From: an uncultured Oscillospiraceae bacterium
GTDB lineage: Bacteria; Bacillota; Clostridia; Oscillospirales; Acutalibacteraceae
Direction of reading: 5' to 3'
NCBI GenBank assembly: GCA_900554535.1
Contig: USIA01000015.1
Span: 1 to 23,764, forward strand
DNA length: 23,764 bases
The stretch's first letter is position 1. Every line of letters begins with the position of its first letter. The notes beneath the pieces are model-generated. The model made no database searches and was not told where the DNA came from. It saw only the letters and a program-made list of their open reading frames with translations. Positions 7,939 to 15,667 of this stretch are shown in pieces. The translations under genes and the position numbers were made by a program.

Positions 7939-8400
7939 TTATGTCCGATTGCCCGCCTCTGGCGGAGAAAGGTTCCGGAGCATTTTCTGCAAAACACAGG
8001 TGCACTGGTGTAGTTCCGCATCTGAGATGCCCTGGAGCAGCCGCTTCTCCATCTGCTGGATATTCTCCAGGATCTTCGTCCGCAGCGCTTTGGCCTTTGG
8101 CGTTGGGACAATTTTTTTCAAACGGGCGTCTTCCGCCACGCTTTCCCGGCGGATGAAGCCGTTGCGCTCAAGCAGCTGCATCATGCTCGTCGCAGTCGAC
8201 CTCCGAACTCGAAATTCCTCTTCCACGTCCCGCTGATACAGGTCGCGGCGTATGGATTCCATCAGGATAAACTGCAGCACATGCTTCTGCATAGCCGTCA
8301 GGCTCCTATCCTCCCCTGGCATAAAACTCTGCCGCTTGAGCTGATTCGACAGCCTGTGAATCATACGGCCGATGTGGGGTTCACCAGCCTCCTCGCACAT
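7939..8400 (-). CDS. MarR-family transcriptional regulator
   Basis: A winged-helix protein of about 153 residues. The DNA-binding part includes LTAMQKHVLQFIL, the recognition helix region RRSTATSMMQLLERNGFIRR and a wing with EDARLKKIVPT. It belongs to the MarR group and is first in an operon with the two ABC exporter genes, so it probably represses them and is released by an exported compound. The frame begins with ATG CAA ATG. The second ATG (8398-8400) is preferred because GGGGGG lies about 8 nt before it, whereas the first ATG (8406) is only 2-3 nt away. A consensus promoter and a palindromic operator lie upstream. It is only distantly similar to the left MarR gene. Confidence 0.9.
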   Translation of the reverse strand: MCEEAGEPHIGRMIHRLSNQLKRQSFMPGEDRSLTAMQKHVLQFILMESIRRDLYQRDVEEEFRVRRSTATSMMQLLERNGFIRRESVAEDARLKKIVPTPKAKALRTKILENIQQMEKRLLQGISDAELHQCTCVLQKMLRNLSPPEAGNRT

Positions 8401-8473
8401 TTGCATTTCCCCCCTTCTCCGCGCTTATCTGCGGCCCGACGAAAGCCACGGTTGGTGCATGTGGAAGCTATTA

Positions 8474-8487
8474 GTTAGCATTCTAAC
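8474..8487. promoter_or_regulatory. Probable MarR operator (palindrome)
   Basis: GTTAGCATTCTAAC is an inverted repeat with GTTAG/CTAAC arms around a 4-nt centre. It lies at about +8 to +21 of the predicted transcript of the MarR-ABC operon. Its TTAG-N4-CTAA core is like the SlyA/MarR-type operator TTAGCAAGCTAA. Binding here would block transcription of the regulator and both ABC genes. Confidence 0.65.
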
Positions 8488-8501
8488 AGCTTGGCGTTTC
8501 T

Positions 8502-8530
8502 AGTATACGACGCTTCACTAAAATTGTCAA
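8502..8530 (-). promoter_or_regulatory. SigA promoter of the right MarR-ABC operon
   Basis: On the minus strand TTGACA (8530-8525) and TATACT (8507-8502) are separated by 17 nt. The predicted start is near 8495, about 95 nt before the MarR start codon. Confidence 0.88.
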
Positions 8531-8793
8531 CCACAAAAATATACATTTATATAGTAAAAAATATCAAACAAAAACTGGGTTGTTTTTGGCGAAATTTTTT
8601 CTTTTTACAAGGCAAAAATTTGGAAAGGCAATTGTATAAGTTCTTCCTAAATAACCAATTCTATGTATCGAATTCAGATAGGGATTTCCCATTTCAAATC
8701 GCCGCTTTTGCGTAGCAAGTCCTGTGTTTTTACGTCACGTATAAAAAGTCAATCGTTTTATGAAACTTTTTGCCGATTTTGCACGTATATTGA
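8531..8793. other. AT-rich spacer between divergent promoters, no gene seen
   Basis: About 260 bases between the MarR-ABC promoter and the promoter of the C39-like gene. The stretch is AT-rich. The only open frame (74 codons, plus strand from 8491) starts inside the MarR promoter, has no ribosome binding site and shows no family resemblance, so I do not count it as a gene. Confidence 0.6.
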
Positions 8794-8823
8794 TTGACAA
8801 AGAAAAATTTTCTGTCATAAAAT
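8794..8823 (+). promoter_or_regulatory. Promoter of the C39-like secreted protein gene
   Basis: TTGACA (8794-8799) and TAAAAT (8818-8823) are separated by 18 nt. The predicted leader is about 67 nt and ends in AGGAGG 6 nt before the ATG at 8897. Confidence 0.7.
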
Positions 8824-8896
8824 AGAATTTAGGAGATTTCGCTTGCGCGCTGGACTTGTAAAAGATCATCAGATATTACGGGATTAGGAGGAAATT

Positions 8897-10351
8897 ATGC
8901 AACCATTCCGCTGGAAACGCATTTTTGCCGTGCTGCTTTCCGCTGCACTTGTCAACGCTTCTCTGCTGCCATCCGCCGCAGCAGAGGATCTGGATTCGCC
9001 AACCGAAACTGTATCGGCCGCTGCTTCTTCGGAAGTATCTCAACCGTCTGCCTCGTCCACCCAGCCTGTCGAGGATGAAGTATCCTCATCCGAGCAGTCT
9101 GCCGCCTCGTCGGCCCCTTCCTCGACGGCGTCTTCCGCTCCGGTGGCCCCCGATTCACAACCGGATTCGGACGCGCCCTATGTCAAGTCCGACACCACAA
9201 TCGATTTCACAGTTACGCAGGGGCAAACATACGCGTTCCGTTTTGAGGTAATTGGAACACACGCCAATCCAAACATTGCCGCAGGAAACGGGGCAGTTCT
9301 GCGAACCGAAGAAGTCAAAAAGGTTATCGAAAACGGCAACGACGTGTATTACTTTAAGGTTCGTGCCACAGGCAATGTGGGAGAGGCCAGTGCCGTCTAT
9401 ACCACACTGCCGGGTCAGAACCCGGTCAAACACTGCGTGATCCGCGTGAGCGCTCCGTATGTCAAGTCCGATACTACCATAGATTTCGCTGTCAAGCAAG
9501 GAAACACCTACGCTTTTCGATTCGACATCATCGGTCCACAGGGGTTACAGCCAAACATTACCACCGGCAATGGCCGCGTACTACAAACCGAGAACGTCCG
9601 CAAGACGGTTGAAAATGGACATGATGTATATTTCTTCACGGTACGCGCCATCGGCAAGGTGGGCGAAGCCAGTTCAGTTTATACCACGCTGCCTGGACAA
9701 GCGCCTGTCAAGCATTGTATGATTTGCGTGGCAAAACCGGACCCGCCCCCCGCTAAAGTTAAGCTGAATGTCCCCTATATCAGTCAGGTCGGCTTATTGC
9801 CGACTGGCTGTGAAATCATCAGTGCCATGATGCTGATGAAATATTGGGGCGTTTCGGTGAGCACCGATACATTTCTCTCCAAAACAAAACAGGGCAGTCT
9901 TTATATGAAGAACGGCCGCCTGACCGGACCAAGTCCAGATGAGGCTTTTGTCGGCAATCCACACTCCTCCAGCGGCTTTGGCTGCTTCCCGCCCGTTATT
10001 GTGGATGCACTGCGCAAGTTAATGCCCAGCCAATTCAAGGTTACCAACACGACGGGCACCGCGCTGGACACGCTGGCAAAGACGTATCTGCCCAAAGGGC
10101 AGCCTGTCCTGATTTGGGCGACCATGAATATGACCGCGCCTTATAACGGCCGTTCCTGGGTCGTTGCGTCCACGGGGAAAACGTTCACCTGGCCCGCCCG
10201 CGAGCATTGCTTGGTCCTGGTTGGCTATGACGCGAACGGCTACTGGCTCAATGATCCCTACCAAGGCAACGGCGTCGTGTATTGGAGCAAGAGCACCGTG
10301 GACCTGCGCTATCGCCAACTCGGCCAGCGCAGCGTGGTGGTCACCAAATAA
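8897..10351 (+). CDS. Secreted C39-like cysteine peptidase with two repeated modules
   Basis: A 484-residue exported protein. Residues 1-29 form a signal peptide (basic start, hydrophobic core, SAAA/ED cleavage region). Residues 30-92 are a linker rich in Ser, Ala and Pro. Two copies of a module of about 92 residues follow (93-184 and 187-278); both begin APYVKSDTTIDF and end near VYTTLPGQxPVKHC. The C-terminal domain (about 289-482) is of the Peptidase_C39_2 type, with the probable catalytic Cys305 in PTGCE, His437 in REHCLVLVGYD and Asn452/Asp453 in LNDP. Such domains are papain-like peptidases or, in some cases, inactive relatives; the target here is unknown, and a cell-wall or surface-protein role is inferred from the export signal. 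I do not recognise the repeated module, which may bind a surface ligand. The gene is monocistronic, with AGGAGG before the ATG and a strong terminator after the stop. Confidence 0.88.
   Translation: MQPFRWKRIFAVLLSAALVNASLLPSAAAEDLDSPTETVSAAASSEVSQPSASSTQPVEDEVSSSEQSAASSAPSSTASSAPVAPDSQPDSDAPYVKSDTTIDFTVTQGQTYAFRFEVIGTHANPNIAAGNGAVLRTEEVKKVIENGNDVYYFKVRATGNVGEASAVYTTLPGQNPVKHCVIRVSAPYVKSDTTIDFAVKQGNTYAFRFDIIGPQGLQPNITTGNGRVLQTENVRKTVENGHDVYFFTVRAIGKVGEASSVYTTLPGQAPVKHCMICVAKPDPPPAKVKLNVPYISQVGLLPTGCEIISAMMLMKYWGVSVSTDTFLSKTKQGSLYMKNGRLTGPSPDEAFVGNPHSSSGFGCFPPVIVDALRKLMPSQFKVTNTTGTALDTLAKTYLPKGQPVLIWATMNMTAPYNGRSWVVASTGKTFTWPAREHCLVLVGYDANGYWLNDPYQGNGVVYWSKSTVDLRYRQLGQRSVVVTK
9173..9730 (+). 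repeat. Duplicated module of about 276 bp within the C39-like gene
   Basis: Two in-frame direct repeats, roughly 9173-9448 and 9455-9730, encode the two 92-residue modules. The DNA copies differ mostly at third positions (for example the two ways of spelling SDTTIDF), so the duplication is not recent and the protein sequence has been kept under selection. Confidence 0.85.
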
Positions 10352-10363
10352 ATACGATTCGAC

Positions 10364-10408
10364 CGCAAAAACCGCCTCCGGCTATTCAAAACCGGGGGCG
10401 GCTTTTTC
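10364..10408. terminator. Bidirectional intrinsic terminator
   Basis: CCGCCTCCGG (10372-10381) pairs with CCGGGGGCGG (10392-10401), allowing a mismatch. It is followed by CTTTTTC on the plus strand and by a T-run on the minus strand. It ends the C39-like gene. Confidence 0.88.
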
Positions 10409-10612
10409 GTCTTATCGAATTTGGCAAGGAGCAGCTGTTTCGCTGCCGCTGTCTGCATTTACTTTTGCGGTCTATGTGTGAACAGCGCATCGCCTGCAAT
10501 CGTACCTTGTAAAATGTCTATGGCTATACTGAAACAGCCGGCAACGTGCGGTTCAGGCCGGCAGGCGCTTCCCAAAGTCTGCATTCGTCCAGAAAATGGC
10601 AGCTGCAGGCCG
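10409..10612. other. Intergenic stretch without a recognisable gene
   Basis: About 200 bases between the terminators of two convergent genes. Short open frames exist on both strands but none has a convincing ribosome binding site, start or family resemblance. Confidence 0.55.
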
Positions 10613-10649
10613 CAAAAAGCGGGACGGGCTGCTGAGATGCGGCCCGTCC
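10613..10649 (-). terminator. Terminator of the small lipoprotein gene
   Basis: On the minus strand GGACGGG (10649-10643) pairs with CCCGTCC (10628-10622), and the stem is followed by CGCTTTTTG. It lies about 28 nt after the stop codon. Confidence 0.82.
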
Positions 10650-10676
10650 GCTCTTTCAAGCGCTACAATAGCGCCA

Positions 10677-11132
10677 TCATGTATTTTGCAATTCCATCGT
10701 TTCGCCAAAATCCTGAATCATGTCCGAAGACGGCAACAGATCCTTACAGTCCAGATACACCCGCCTGTTGGTAATGCGATGCGTCAAGACAATACGGGTT
10801 TTGTTTTGTGACTGTGCCACGCCGGTCACCTTGAATTTTCCAGTGCAATCAACCGGATCCTGCACAACACCGTCTTGGATGGGCAGATGCAGGCGTACCA
10901 TTTCGCCATACCCGATATCCCCGACAGCCTCGATCGAATTGCCTGTGTATGTAACGGTTACCGCCGGATGGGAAACAGTTGTAACTTCTGACATTTGTGC
11001 TTCTCCCTCTCCCAAGAAGGCAGCCGTCACACTGGAAGCTCGGGATTCCAATCCGAAGCATGCCACAACAGCTGTCCATCCTACCACTGCGACGGCCAAA
11101 ACAGCCGCTAGAATCACCTTTCCTTTTTTCAT
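10677..11132 (-). CDS. Small putative lipoprotein of unknown function
   Basis: A protein of 151 residues if started at the ATG at 11130-11132, which has GAGAGGAG 8 nt upstream. The frame is open to 11195 but that upstream part lacks a ribosome binding site. The N-terminus MKKGKVILAAVLAVAVVGWT is a signal or anchor helix, and VVAC at residues 22-25 fits a lipobox, so Cys25 may be lipid-modified. It could also simply be a membrane-anchored protein. The remainder (about 30-151) is predicted to be mainly beta strand (for example HPAVTVTYTGNSIEAVGDIG and TRIVLTHRITNRRVYLDCKD). I do not recognise the family. It has a consensus promoter and its own terminator. Confidence 0.72.
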   Translation of the reverse strand: MKKGKVILAAVLAVAVVGWTAVVACFGLESRASSVTAAFLGEGEAQMSEVTTVSHPAVTVTYTGNSIEAVGDIGYGEMVRLHLPIQDGVVQDPVDCTGKFKVTGVAQSQNKTRIVLTHRITNRRVYLDCKDLLPSSDMIQDFGETMELQNT

Positions 11133-11246
11133 GATGCGCGCTCCTCTCCCACACATTGCGTTTATAGAATGTTCGAATTCTTTGGGATGCATCATCTCGT
11201 GTTTCTCGCAAGTTTTAGGCTTTGGTAATTATCAATTTATGCATCT

Positions 11247-11275
11247 AGTATATGCCTATTCAACACTTATGTCAA
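11247..11275 (-). promoter_or_regulatory. SigA promoter of the small lipoprotein gene
   Basis: On the minus strand TTGACA (11275-11270) and TATACT (11252-11247) are separated by 17 nt. The predicted leader is about 108 nt to the ATG at 11132. Confidence 0.85.
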
Positions 11276-11349
11276 TGGATTATTGAAAATTTTTAGAAAA
11301 TTCGCCCATTCAAATAGTCTGGACAGAAAATGCTTTTTATAAAATTCAT

Positions 11350-11378
11350 TTGCGCAAGAAACGATTTTACTTTATAAT
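11350..11378 (+). promoter_or_regulatory. Promoter of the metallophosphoesterase gene
   Basis: TTGCGC (11350-11355) and TATAAT (11373-11378) are separated by 17 nt. The predicted start is near 11385, about 20 nt before the ATG, just ahead of AAAGGAGGAAG. Confidence 0.75.
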
Positions 11379-11405
11379 GATGGCATTGCAAAGGAGGAAG
11401 GCGCG

Positions 11406-12131
11406 ATGAAGCTGGGGATCATAACGGATATTCACAACAATGTGATCGCCTTGCAGGCAGTTCTGGGCCGCTTGCAAGCGGCTGGCTGCAAACAACTTGT
11501 CTGCTGTGGAGACATCGTCGGCATCGGTCCGTTTCCTGAAGAGACGGTCCAATGCATAATGCGGATTCCCCATCTGATTGCCGTGCGTGGAAATCACGAA
11601 CGGTATCTGCTGGAAGGCATGTCAGACTGTGTGCCGAACGAAGAAGGCATGGGGTATGAGGAAATGCAACAGCACCGGTGGGAGCTCCGCCAGCTCTCGG
11701 CAGCGTCCATGCGCTTTTTGGAAAAACTTCCCTACGATGCCTGCTTGACGGTGGAAGGCAGGCGTATCATGGTGCTTCATTATGCAATGGATGCCCGGCA
11801 CCGCTATATCAACTGCGTCCCTCGCCCGGACGCGAGCACACTGCCCCGTATATTTTCCGAAATTCACAAAGACGTCGTGCTGTATGGCCATGATCATACC
11901 CGCTGTATTTGCCAAGCGCAGGGGACGCTGTACGCCAACTGTGGATCGCTCGGCTGCCCGGCGCCAGATCACAACATCGCACGCGCCGGCATCATGGAGT
12001 TTACAGACGGGAAGCTTTCCTTTACCCCGCTCGAGGTTCCATATCCAGTGGAAGAGGTTCTCGCGGCAATCGACCGGCTACAGTATCCGACGGCCGATGA
12101 AATTAAACGCATATTCTTTGGTGTCCAATAA
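11406..12131 (+). CDS. Calcineurin-like metallophosphoesterase (YfcE/MJ0936 type)
   Basis: A 241-residue cytoplasmic protein with all motifs of the two-metal phosphoesterase fold: D8 and H10 in TDIHNN, D36 in GDIVG, N63-H64 in RGNHE, H125 in VLHYAMD, and H162/H164 in YGHDHT followed by NCGSLGCP. Related proteins hydrolyse phosphodiesters or small phosphomonoesters; the natural substrate cannot be predicted. The length is normal for the group. The ATG is preceded by AAAGGAGGAAG. The gene is a single unit with its own promoter and shares a bidirectional terminator with lctD, which converges on it. Confidence 0.93.
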   Translation: MKLGIITDIHNNVIALQAVLGRLQAAGCKQLVCCGDIVGIGPFPEETVQCIMRIPHLIAVRGNHERYLLEGMSDCVPNEEGMGYEEMQQHRWELRQLSAASMRFLEKLPYDACLTVEGRRIMVLHYAMDARHRYINCVPRPDASTLPRIFSEIHKDVVLYGHDHTRCICQAQGTLYANCGSLGCPAPDHNIARAGIMEFTDGKLSFTPLEVPYPVEEVLAAIDRLQYPTADEIKRIFFGVQ

Positions 12132-12145
12132 AATAGTCCCTAGAA

Positions 12146-12191
12146 ATATGAAAAGGCTACCCGGAAAAATCCAGGTAGCCTTTTCACATAT
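12146..12191. terminator. Bidirectional terminator between the phosphoesterase gene and lctD
   Basis: AAAAGGCTACC (12151-12161) pairs with GGTAGCCTTTT (12174-12184), and the pairing extends outward through ATATG/CATAT. The A-run and T-run on either side allow termination of both convergent transcripts. Confidence 0.88.
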
Positions 12192-12217
12192 TTAGCAAAA
12201 GGAAGATGTTGTCAGAA

Positions 12218-13624
12218 TTAAAGTTCGCAGACCTTATCCGGGTTCAGGAGGTTCTTCGGATCAAATGCCTGCTTGATCTTGCGCATGAGTTCCATGGAAA
12301 CCGGCGGCAGGGACTCATTGAGGTACTGCTTCTTTGCAAAGCCGATACCATGTTCGCCGGAAACCTGGCCGCGCAGTTCACGACCCTTTGCATACAGTTT
12401 ATCCATGACCTCGTTGAGCTTCTTCTTCCAGTCATCCTCGGACAGCTCATCGCGCAGAATATAAATGTGCAGGTTGCCGTCGCCCGCGTGGCCGAAGCTC
12501 TTTACGCGGATGTTATACTCCTTGGCCAGCTCGTGGCTGTATTCCACCAAGTCGTTGATATGGCTGCGCGGCACAACGATATCGACCTCGTCCATCTCGG
12601 AGGTAGAAGCCTTAATTGCCTCCAGCAGCGCGCCACGCGTCTTCCAAATGGTTTCGTCGCGGTCCTCTGTGTCGGAGATCAGCACGTCCAGCGCGCCCTG
12701 CTCCAGGCACAGCTTTGCGGTGCTGTCATACTCCTGCTCGACTTCTTCCGTAGTGTTGCCGTCGAACTTCAACAGCAGGTATGCATTGCCCTGATGATCC
12801 GGGAACTGCTTGCCCAGATACTCCTCAGCATCACTAATAACTTCGCTTTCCATGAACTCAATTGCCGTCGGTGCTGCATTGGACTTAACAATCAGCGGCA
12901 CCGTATCGATGGCCTTTTTCAGAGTCGGGAACGGAATCAGCAGGCTGATGGTCTTTTTCGGCAGCGGCAGCAGACGGAGAATTGCCTTCGTCACAATACC
13001 CAATGTGCCTTCGGAACCGATTATCAGATCCTTCAGATCATAGCCTGAGCTGTTCTTCACGACCTTGCCGCCGAGTTCCATAACCGTACCGTCGGGCAAA
13101 ACAACTTCCAAACCGCGGACAAAGTCGCGGGTCACGCCGTATTTCACAGCGCGCATACCGCCTGCGTTGGTGGAAATGTTGCCGCCGATCGTTGCGGACT
13201 TCTCGCCCGGATCCGGAGGATAGAAGAAGCCTTTCTCCTCCACATACGGCGCGATTTCCATCAGCAGAACACCGGGCTCCAAGGTCAGGGTCAGGTTTTC
13301 CTCATCCAGCTCGAGGAAGTGGTTCATCAGCGTGGTGTCGATCATGATGCCCTTCTCGCGGGGTACACAAGCACCCACCAGGCCAGTGCCAGCGCCACGG
13401 GGAGTCACAACGATGTTATTTTCATACGCGTACTTCATAATCTTAGAAACTTCTTCGGTCGAAGTCACGCGCACCACGACATCCGGATAAATGCTATCAC
13501 CGGAAAGCTCATCGTGGCTGTATTCTTCCTGCATGTTTTCGGGCGTAATCACGCGGTCCTTATCCGGAACGACGCTGCGGATGAACGCAAGGTCTTCCGG
13601 ACCGAATTTTTTATAATTTGCCAT
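12218..13624 (-). CDS. lctD: FAD-linked lactate dehydrogenase subunit LctD (GlcD family)
   Basis: A 468-residue flavoprotein of the GlcD/D-lactate dehydrogenase family. The N-terminal FAD-binding (PCMH) domain contains VVTPRGAGTGLVGAC at about 72-86 and PPDPGEKSATIGGNISTNAG at about 136-155. The C-terminal FAD-oxidase domain ends with the conserved SGEHGIGFAKKQYL. With the two Etf subunits encoded just upstream it is expected to form the electron-confurcating lactate dehydrogenase described in Acetobacterium woodii (LctBCD): lactate is oxidised to pyruvate, and endergonic NAD+ reduction is paid for by reduced ferredoxin. Whether it acts on D- or L-lactate cannot be read from the sequence. It lies 27 nt after the etfA stop, behind a weak purine-rich site. 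Other 2-hydroxy acids remain possible substrates, but the gene context favours lactate. Confidence 0.92.
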   Translation of the reverse strand: MANYKKFGPEDLAFIRSVVPDKDRVITPENMQEEYSHDELSGDSIYPDVVVRVTSTEEVSKIMKYAYENNIVVTPRGAGTGLVGACVPREKGIMIDTTLMNHFLELDEENLTLTLEPGVLLMEIAPYVEEKGFFYPPDPGEKSATIGGNISTNAGGMRAVKYGVTRDFVRGLEVVLPDGTVMELGGKVVKNSSGYDLKDLIIGSEGTLGIVTKAILRLLPLPKKTISLLIPFPTLKKAIDTVPLIVKSNAAPTAIEFMESEVISDAEEYLGKQFPDHQGNAYLLLKFDGNTTEEVEQEYDSTAKLCLEQGALDVLISDTEDRDETIWKTRGALLEAIKASTSEMDEVDIVVPRSHINDLVEYSHELAKEYNIRVKSFGHAGDGNLHIYILRDELSEDDWKKKLNEVMDKLYAKGRELRGQVSGEHGIGFAKKQYLNESLPPVSMELMRKIKQAFDPKNLLNPDKVCEL

Positions 13625-13651
13625 AATGCATCGCTCGCTTTCTTTCTCTGC

Positions 13652-14854
13652 TTATGCGCTAATTGCGTCTTTCCCATTCTTCTCGATCTTTTCGATCAGC
13701 TGCGGGACGATGTCATACAGATCGCCCACCAGGCCATAGTTGGCCACACCAAAGATCGGCGCCTTGGGATCCTTATTGATAGACACAATCAGATCCGAAT
13801 GATCCATACCTGCAACGAACTGAATTGCACCATGCACACCGCAGGTAATGATCAGCTTCGGGCGAACGGTACGGCCGCTCAGGCCGATCTGCTGCTTTGC
13901 GTCCATCCAGCCGCATTCAACCAGCGGACGGGTGGAAGCGAGCTGGCCGCCGAGCAGGTCAGCCAGCTTCTGCAGCATGGCCAGGTCATCCTGCTTCTTC
14001 ACGCCGCGGCCGGCCACAACCAGCACATCGGCTGTCTCGATGGTTTTCTCTGCCTTTTTAGCCACAACATCGATGACCGTTTCGCGGCAGGTCAACGGCT
14101 TGTCGCAAGTGCAAGCGACAATCTCGCCGCTCTCCTCTGCATTGCGCTCCGGTGCATTCATGACCTTATAACGCACAGTCGCCATCTGCGGACGATTGTT
14201 CGGGGTGACGATTTGGGCCATGATGTTGCCGCCGAATGCCGGACGGATCTGCACCAGGTCGGTGCTTTCCTTCATCTTCAGCACGGTGGTATCAGCGGTC
14301 AGGCCGGTATGCATACGGGCAGCCACACGCGGCGCCAGCTGACGGCCAACTGTTGTTGCGCCGACCAGAATGGCGGTGGGCTTTATTTTGTTGATGAAAT
14401 CGACAAACGCAGTGGTGTATGCCTCAATGCGGAAGCGGGCCAACTCGGGATTGTCATAGACAAACACCTTGTCAACGCCATAATGCAGCAGCTCGTGCGC
14501 CTTGCCGCCGATGTCGCTACCCAAAAACAGCGCATAGACCGGATGATGAATGGTCGCGGCGAGCTCACGCGCCTTGCCAATCAGTTCATATGTAACCGGA
14601 TGAATGTTGCCGTCCACATGGTCTACATACACGCAGATGCCATTCCATTGGGACTTATCCACTGTTGGCTTCTTAGCATCCTCAACGAATTCGGCAGCCC
14701 CCTCCGGGCCCTTGCGCACGCACATTTTGCACATCTTGCAGGCGGCATTGATTTCGACCTTACCGTCTTTAATTTCCAGTGCGTTAAAAGGACAAATCTT
14801 AATAAAAGCTTCCGGATCCGGAATTTTATCCTGATGAATTACAATTTTTGCCAT
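13652..14854 (-). CDS. etfA: Electron transfer flavoprotein alpha subunit with N-terminal ferredoxin-like domain (LctC)
   Basis: A 400-residue EtfA. Residues 1-60 are a ferredoxin-like extension with Cys21 in ICPFNALE and Cys39, Cys42 and Cys45 in ACKMCKMCVRKGP, enough for one [4Fe-4S] cluster. The Etf alpha N-terminal domain (about 70-260) and the FAD-binding C-terminal domain (about 275-395) follow. The latter contains GRGVKKQDDLAML, GLSGRTVRPKLIITCGVHGA and SINKDPKAPIF. This extension is found in the EtfA subunits of bifurcating lactate and caffeyl-CoA systems (LctC, CarE) and is not present in simple EtfA. It probably takes part in electron transfer with ferredoxin. The start has GAGGGGGA 9 nt upstream, and the gene begins 21 nt after etfB. 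Confidence 0.95.
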   Translation of the reverse strand: MAKIVIHQDKIPDPEAFIKICPFNALEIKDGKVEINAACKMCKMCVRKGPEGAAEFVEDAKKPTVDKSQWNGICVYVDHVDGNIHPVTYELIGKARELAATIHHPVYALFLGSDIGGKAHELLHYGVDKVFVYDNPELARFRIEAYTTAFVDFINKIKPTAILVGATTVGRQLAPRVAARMHTGLTADTTVLKMKESTDLVQIRPAFGGNIMAQIVTPNNRPQMATVRYKVMNAPERNAEESGEIVACTCDKPLTCRETVIDVVAKKAEKTIETADVLVVAGRGVKKQDDLAMLQKLADLLGGQLASTRPLVECGWMDAKQQIGLSGRTVRPKLIITCGVHGAIQFVAGMDHSDLIVSINKDPKAPIFGVANYGLVGDLYDIVPQLIEKIEKNGKDAISA

Positions 14855-14875
14855 GATTGCTGTTCCCCCTCAATT

Positions 14876-15667
14876 TTAAGAAATGAATTTGAGTTCTGCC
14901 AGCTTGTCATACAGCTTCGTGGCCAACTGCTCGGCAGGATCGGTCCAAATCTCCTGGTGGACATCGTGCTCAGGCGGGAAGATGCGCTCAACCTGCGTCG
15001 GAGAGCCGTTGAGGCCATAATGCTTCTCGTCCTTATCCGTCATCTCGTTGAGAGAGAGGCTCGGAATCTCGCGATCCGCGGTGTCCATTTTCTTAACATA
15101 GGAGGGCAGGCGCGGCATATAAATGTCTTTTTCGACCGTCAGCAGGCAGGGGAACTGAACCTTGGAGATCTCGATCTCAGTGCCCATGTCCATCTCGACC
15201 TCAATGCTGTCGTCATCGCATTTCACGATGCGGCGCACATTGGAGACGCTGGGAATGTCCATCCACTCGGAAATTTCGGGGCCGACCTGAGCGGTATCAC
15301 CGTCGGTCGTCTGCTTGCCACAGACAATCAGGTCGAAGTTGCCGATGCTGCGGATGCCCTGCGACAGCGTATAGCTGGTCGCCAGCACATCTGCGCCGCC
15401 AAAACGGCGATCAGAGACGAGGTAGCCTTTGTCAGCGCCCATTGCGAACGCCTCGCGGATGACGCTCATTGCCTGCGGCGGGCCCATGGAGATGACGGTA
15501 ATGGTGCCGCCCTTCTCCTCACGCAGACGCAGCGCTGTCTCCAGTGCATACAGATCATAGGGGTTCATTTTTGAATCGGCACCGTTGCGCTTGAGCACGC
15601 CGGTGACGGGATCGACTTCCACTTTGCTGGAAGCCGGCACTTGTTTGATGCAAACCAAGATGTCCAT
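14876..15667 (-). CDS. etfB: Electron transfer flavoprotein beta subunit (LctB)
   Basis: A 263-residue EtfB. It carries the family motif MDILVCIKQVPASSKVEVDP at the start, the AMP/FAD-binding segment CGKQTTDGDTAQVGPEISEW (116-135) and the VEKDIYMPRLPSYV region before a C-terminal arm that embraces EtfA. The DGDTAQVGP segment is typical of bifurcating Etfs that bind a second FAD at the NAD(H)-reactive site. It is the first gene of etfB-etfA-lctD, the same order as lctBCD of Acetobacterium woodii. The ATG is preceded by GGAAGGAG at about 10 nt. That ribosome binding site can be paired by an upstream segment of the leader. Confidence 0.95.
   Translation of the reverse strand: MDILVCIKQVPASSKVEVDPVTGVLKRNGADSKMNPYDLYALETALRLREEKGGTITVISMGPPQAMSVIREAFAMGADKGYLVSDRRFGGADVLATSYTLSQGIRSIGNFDLIVCGKQTTDGDTAQVGPEISEWMDIPSVSNVRRIVKCDDDSIEVEMDMGTEIEISKVQFPCLLTVEKDIYMPRLPSYVKKMDTADREIPSLSLNEMTDKDEKHYGLNGSPTQVERIFPPEHDVHQEIWTDPAEQLATKLYDKLAELKFIS

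Noticed and set aside
8491..8715. 74-codon plus-strand frame in the spacer after the MarR-ABC promoter
   Set aside because: It starts inside the opposite-strand promoter, lacks a ribosome binding site and is AT-rich without family resemblance.
13319..15574. Very long plus-strand open frame (751 codons) antisense to the etfB-etfA-lctD operon
   Set aside because: It is a shadow of three well-recognised genes in GC-rich codons; the translation has no family resemblance and is rich in His, Cys and Gln, as is typical of reverse frames.
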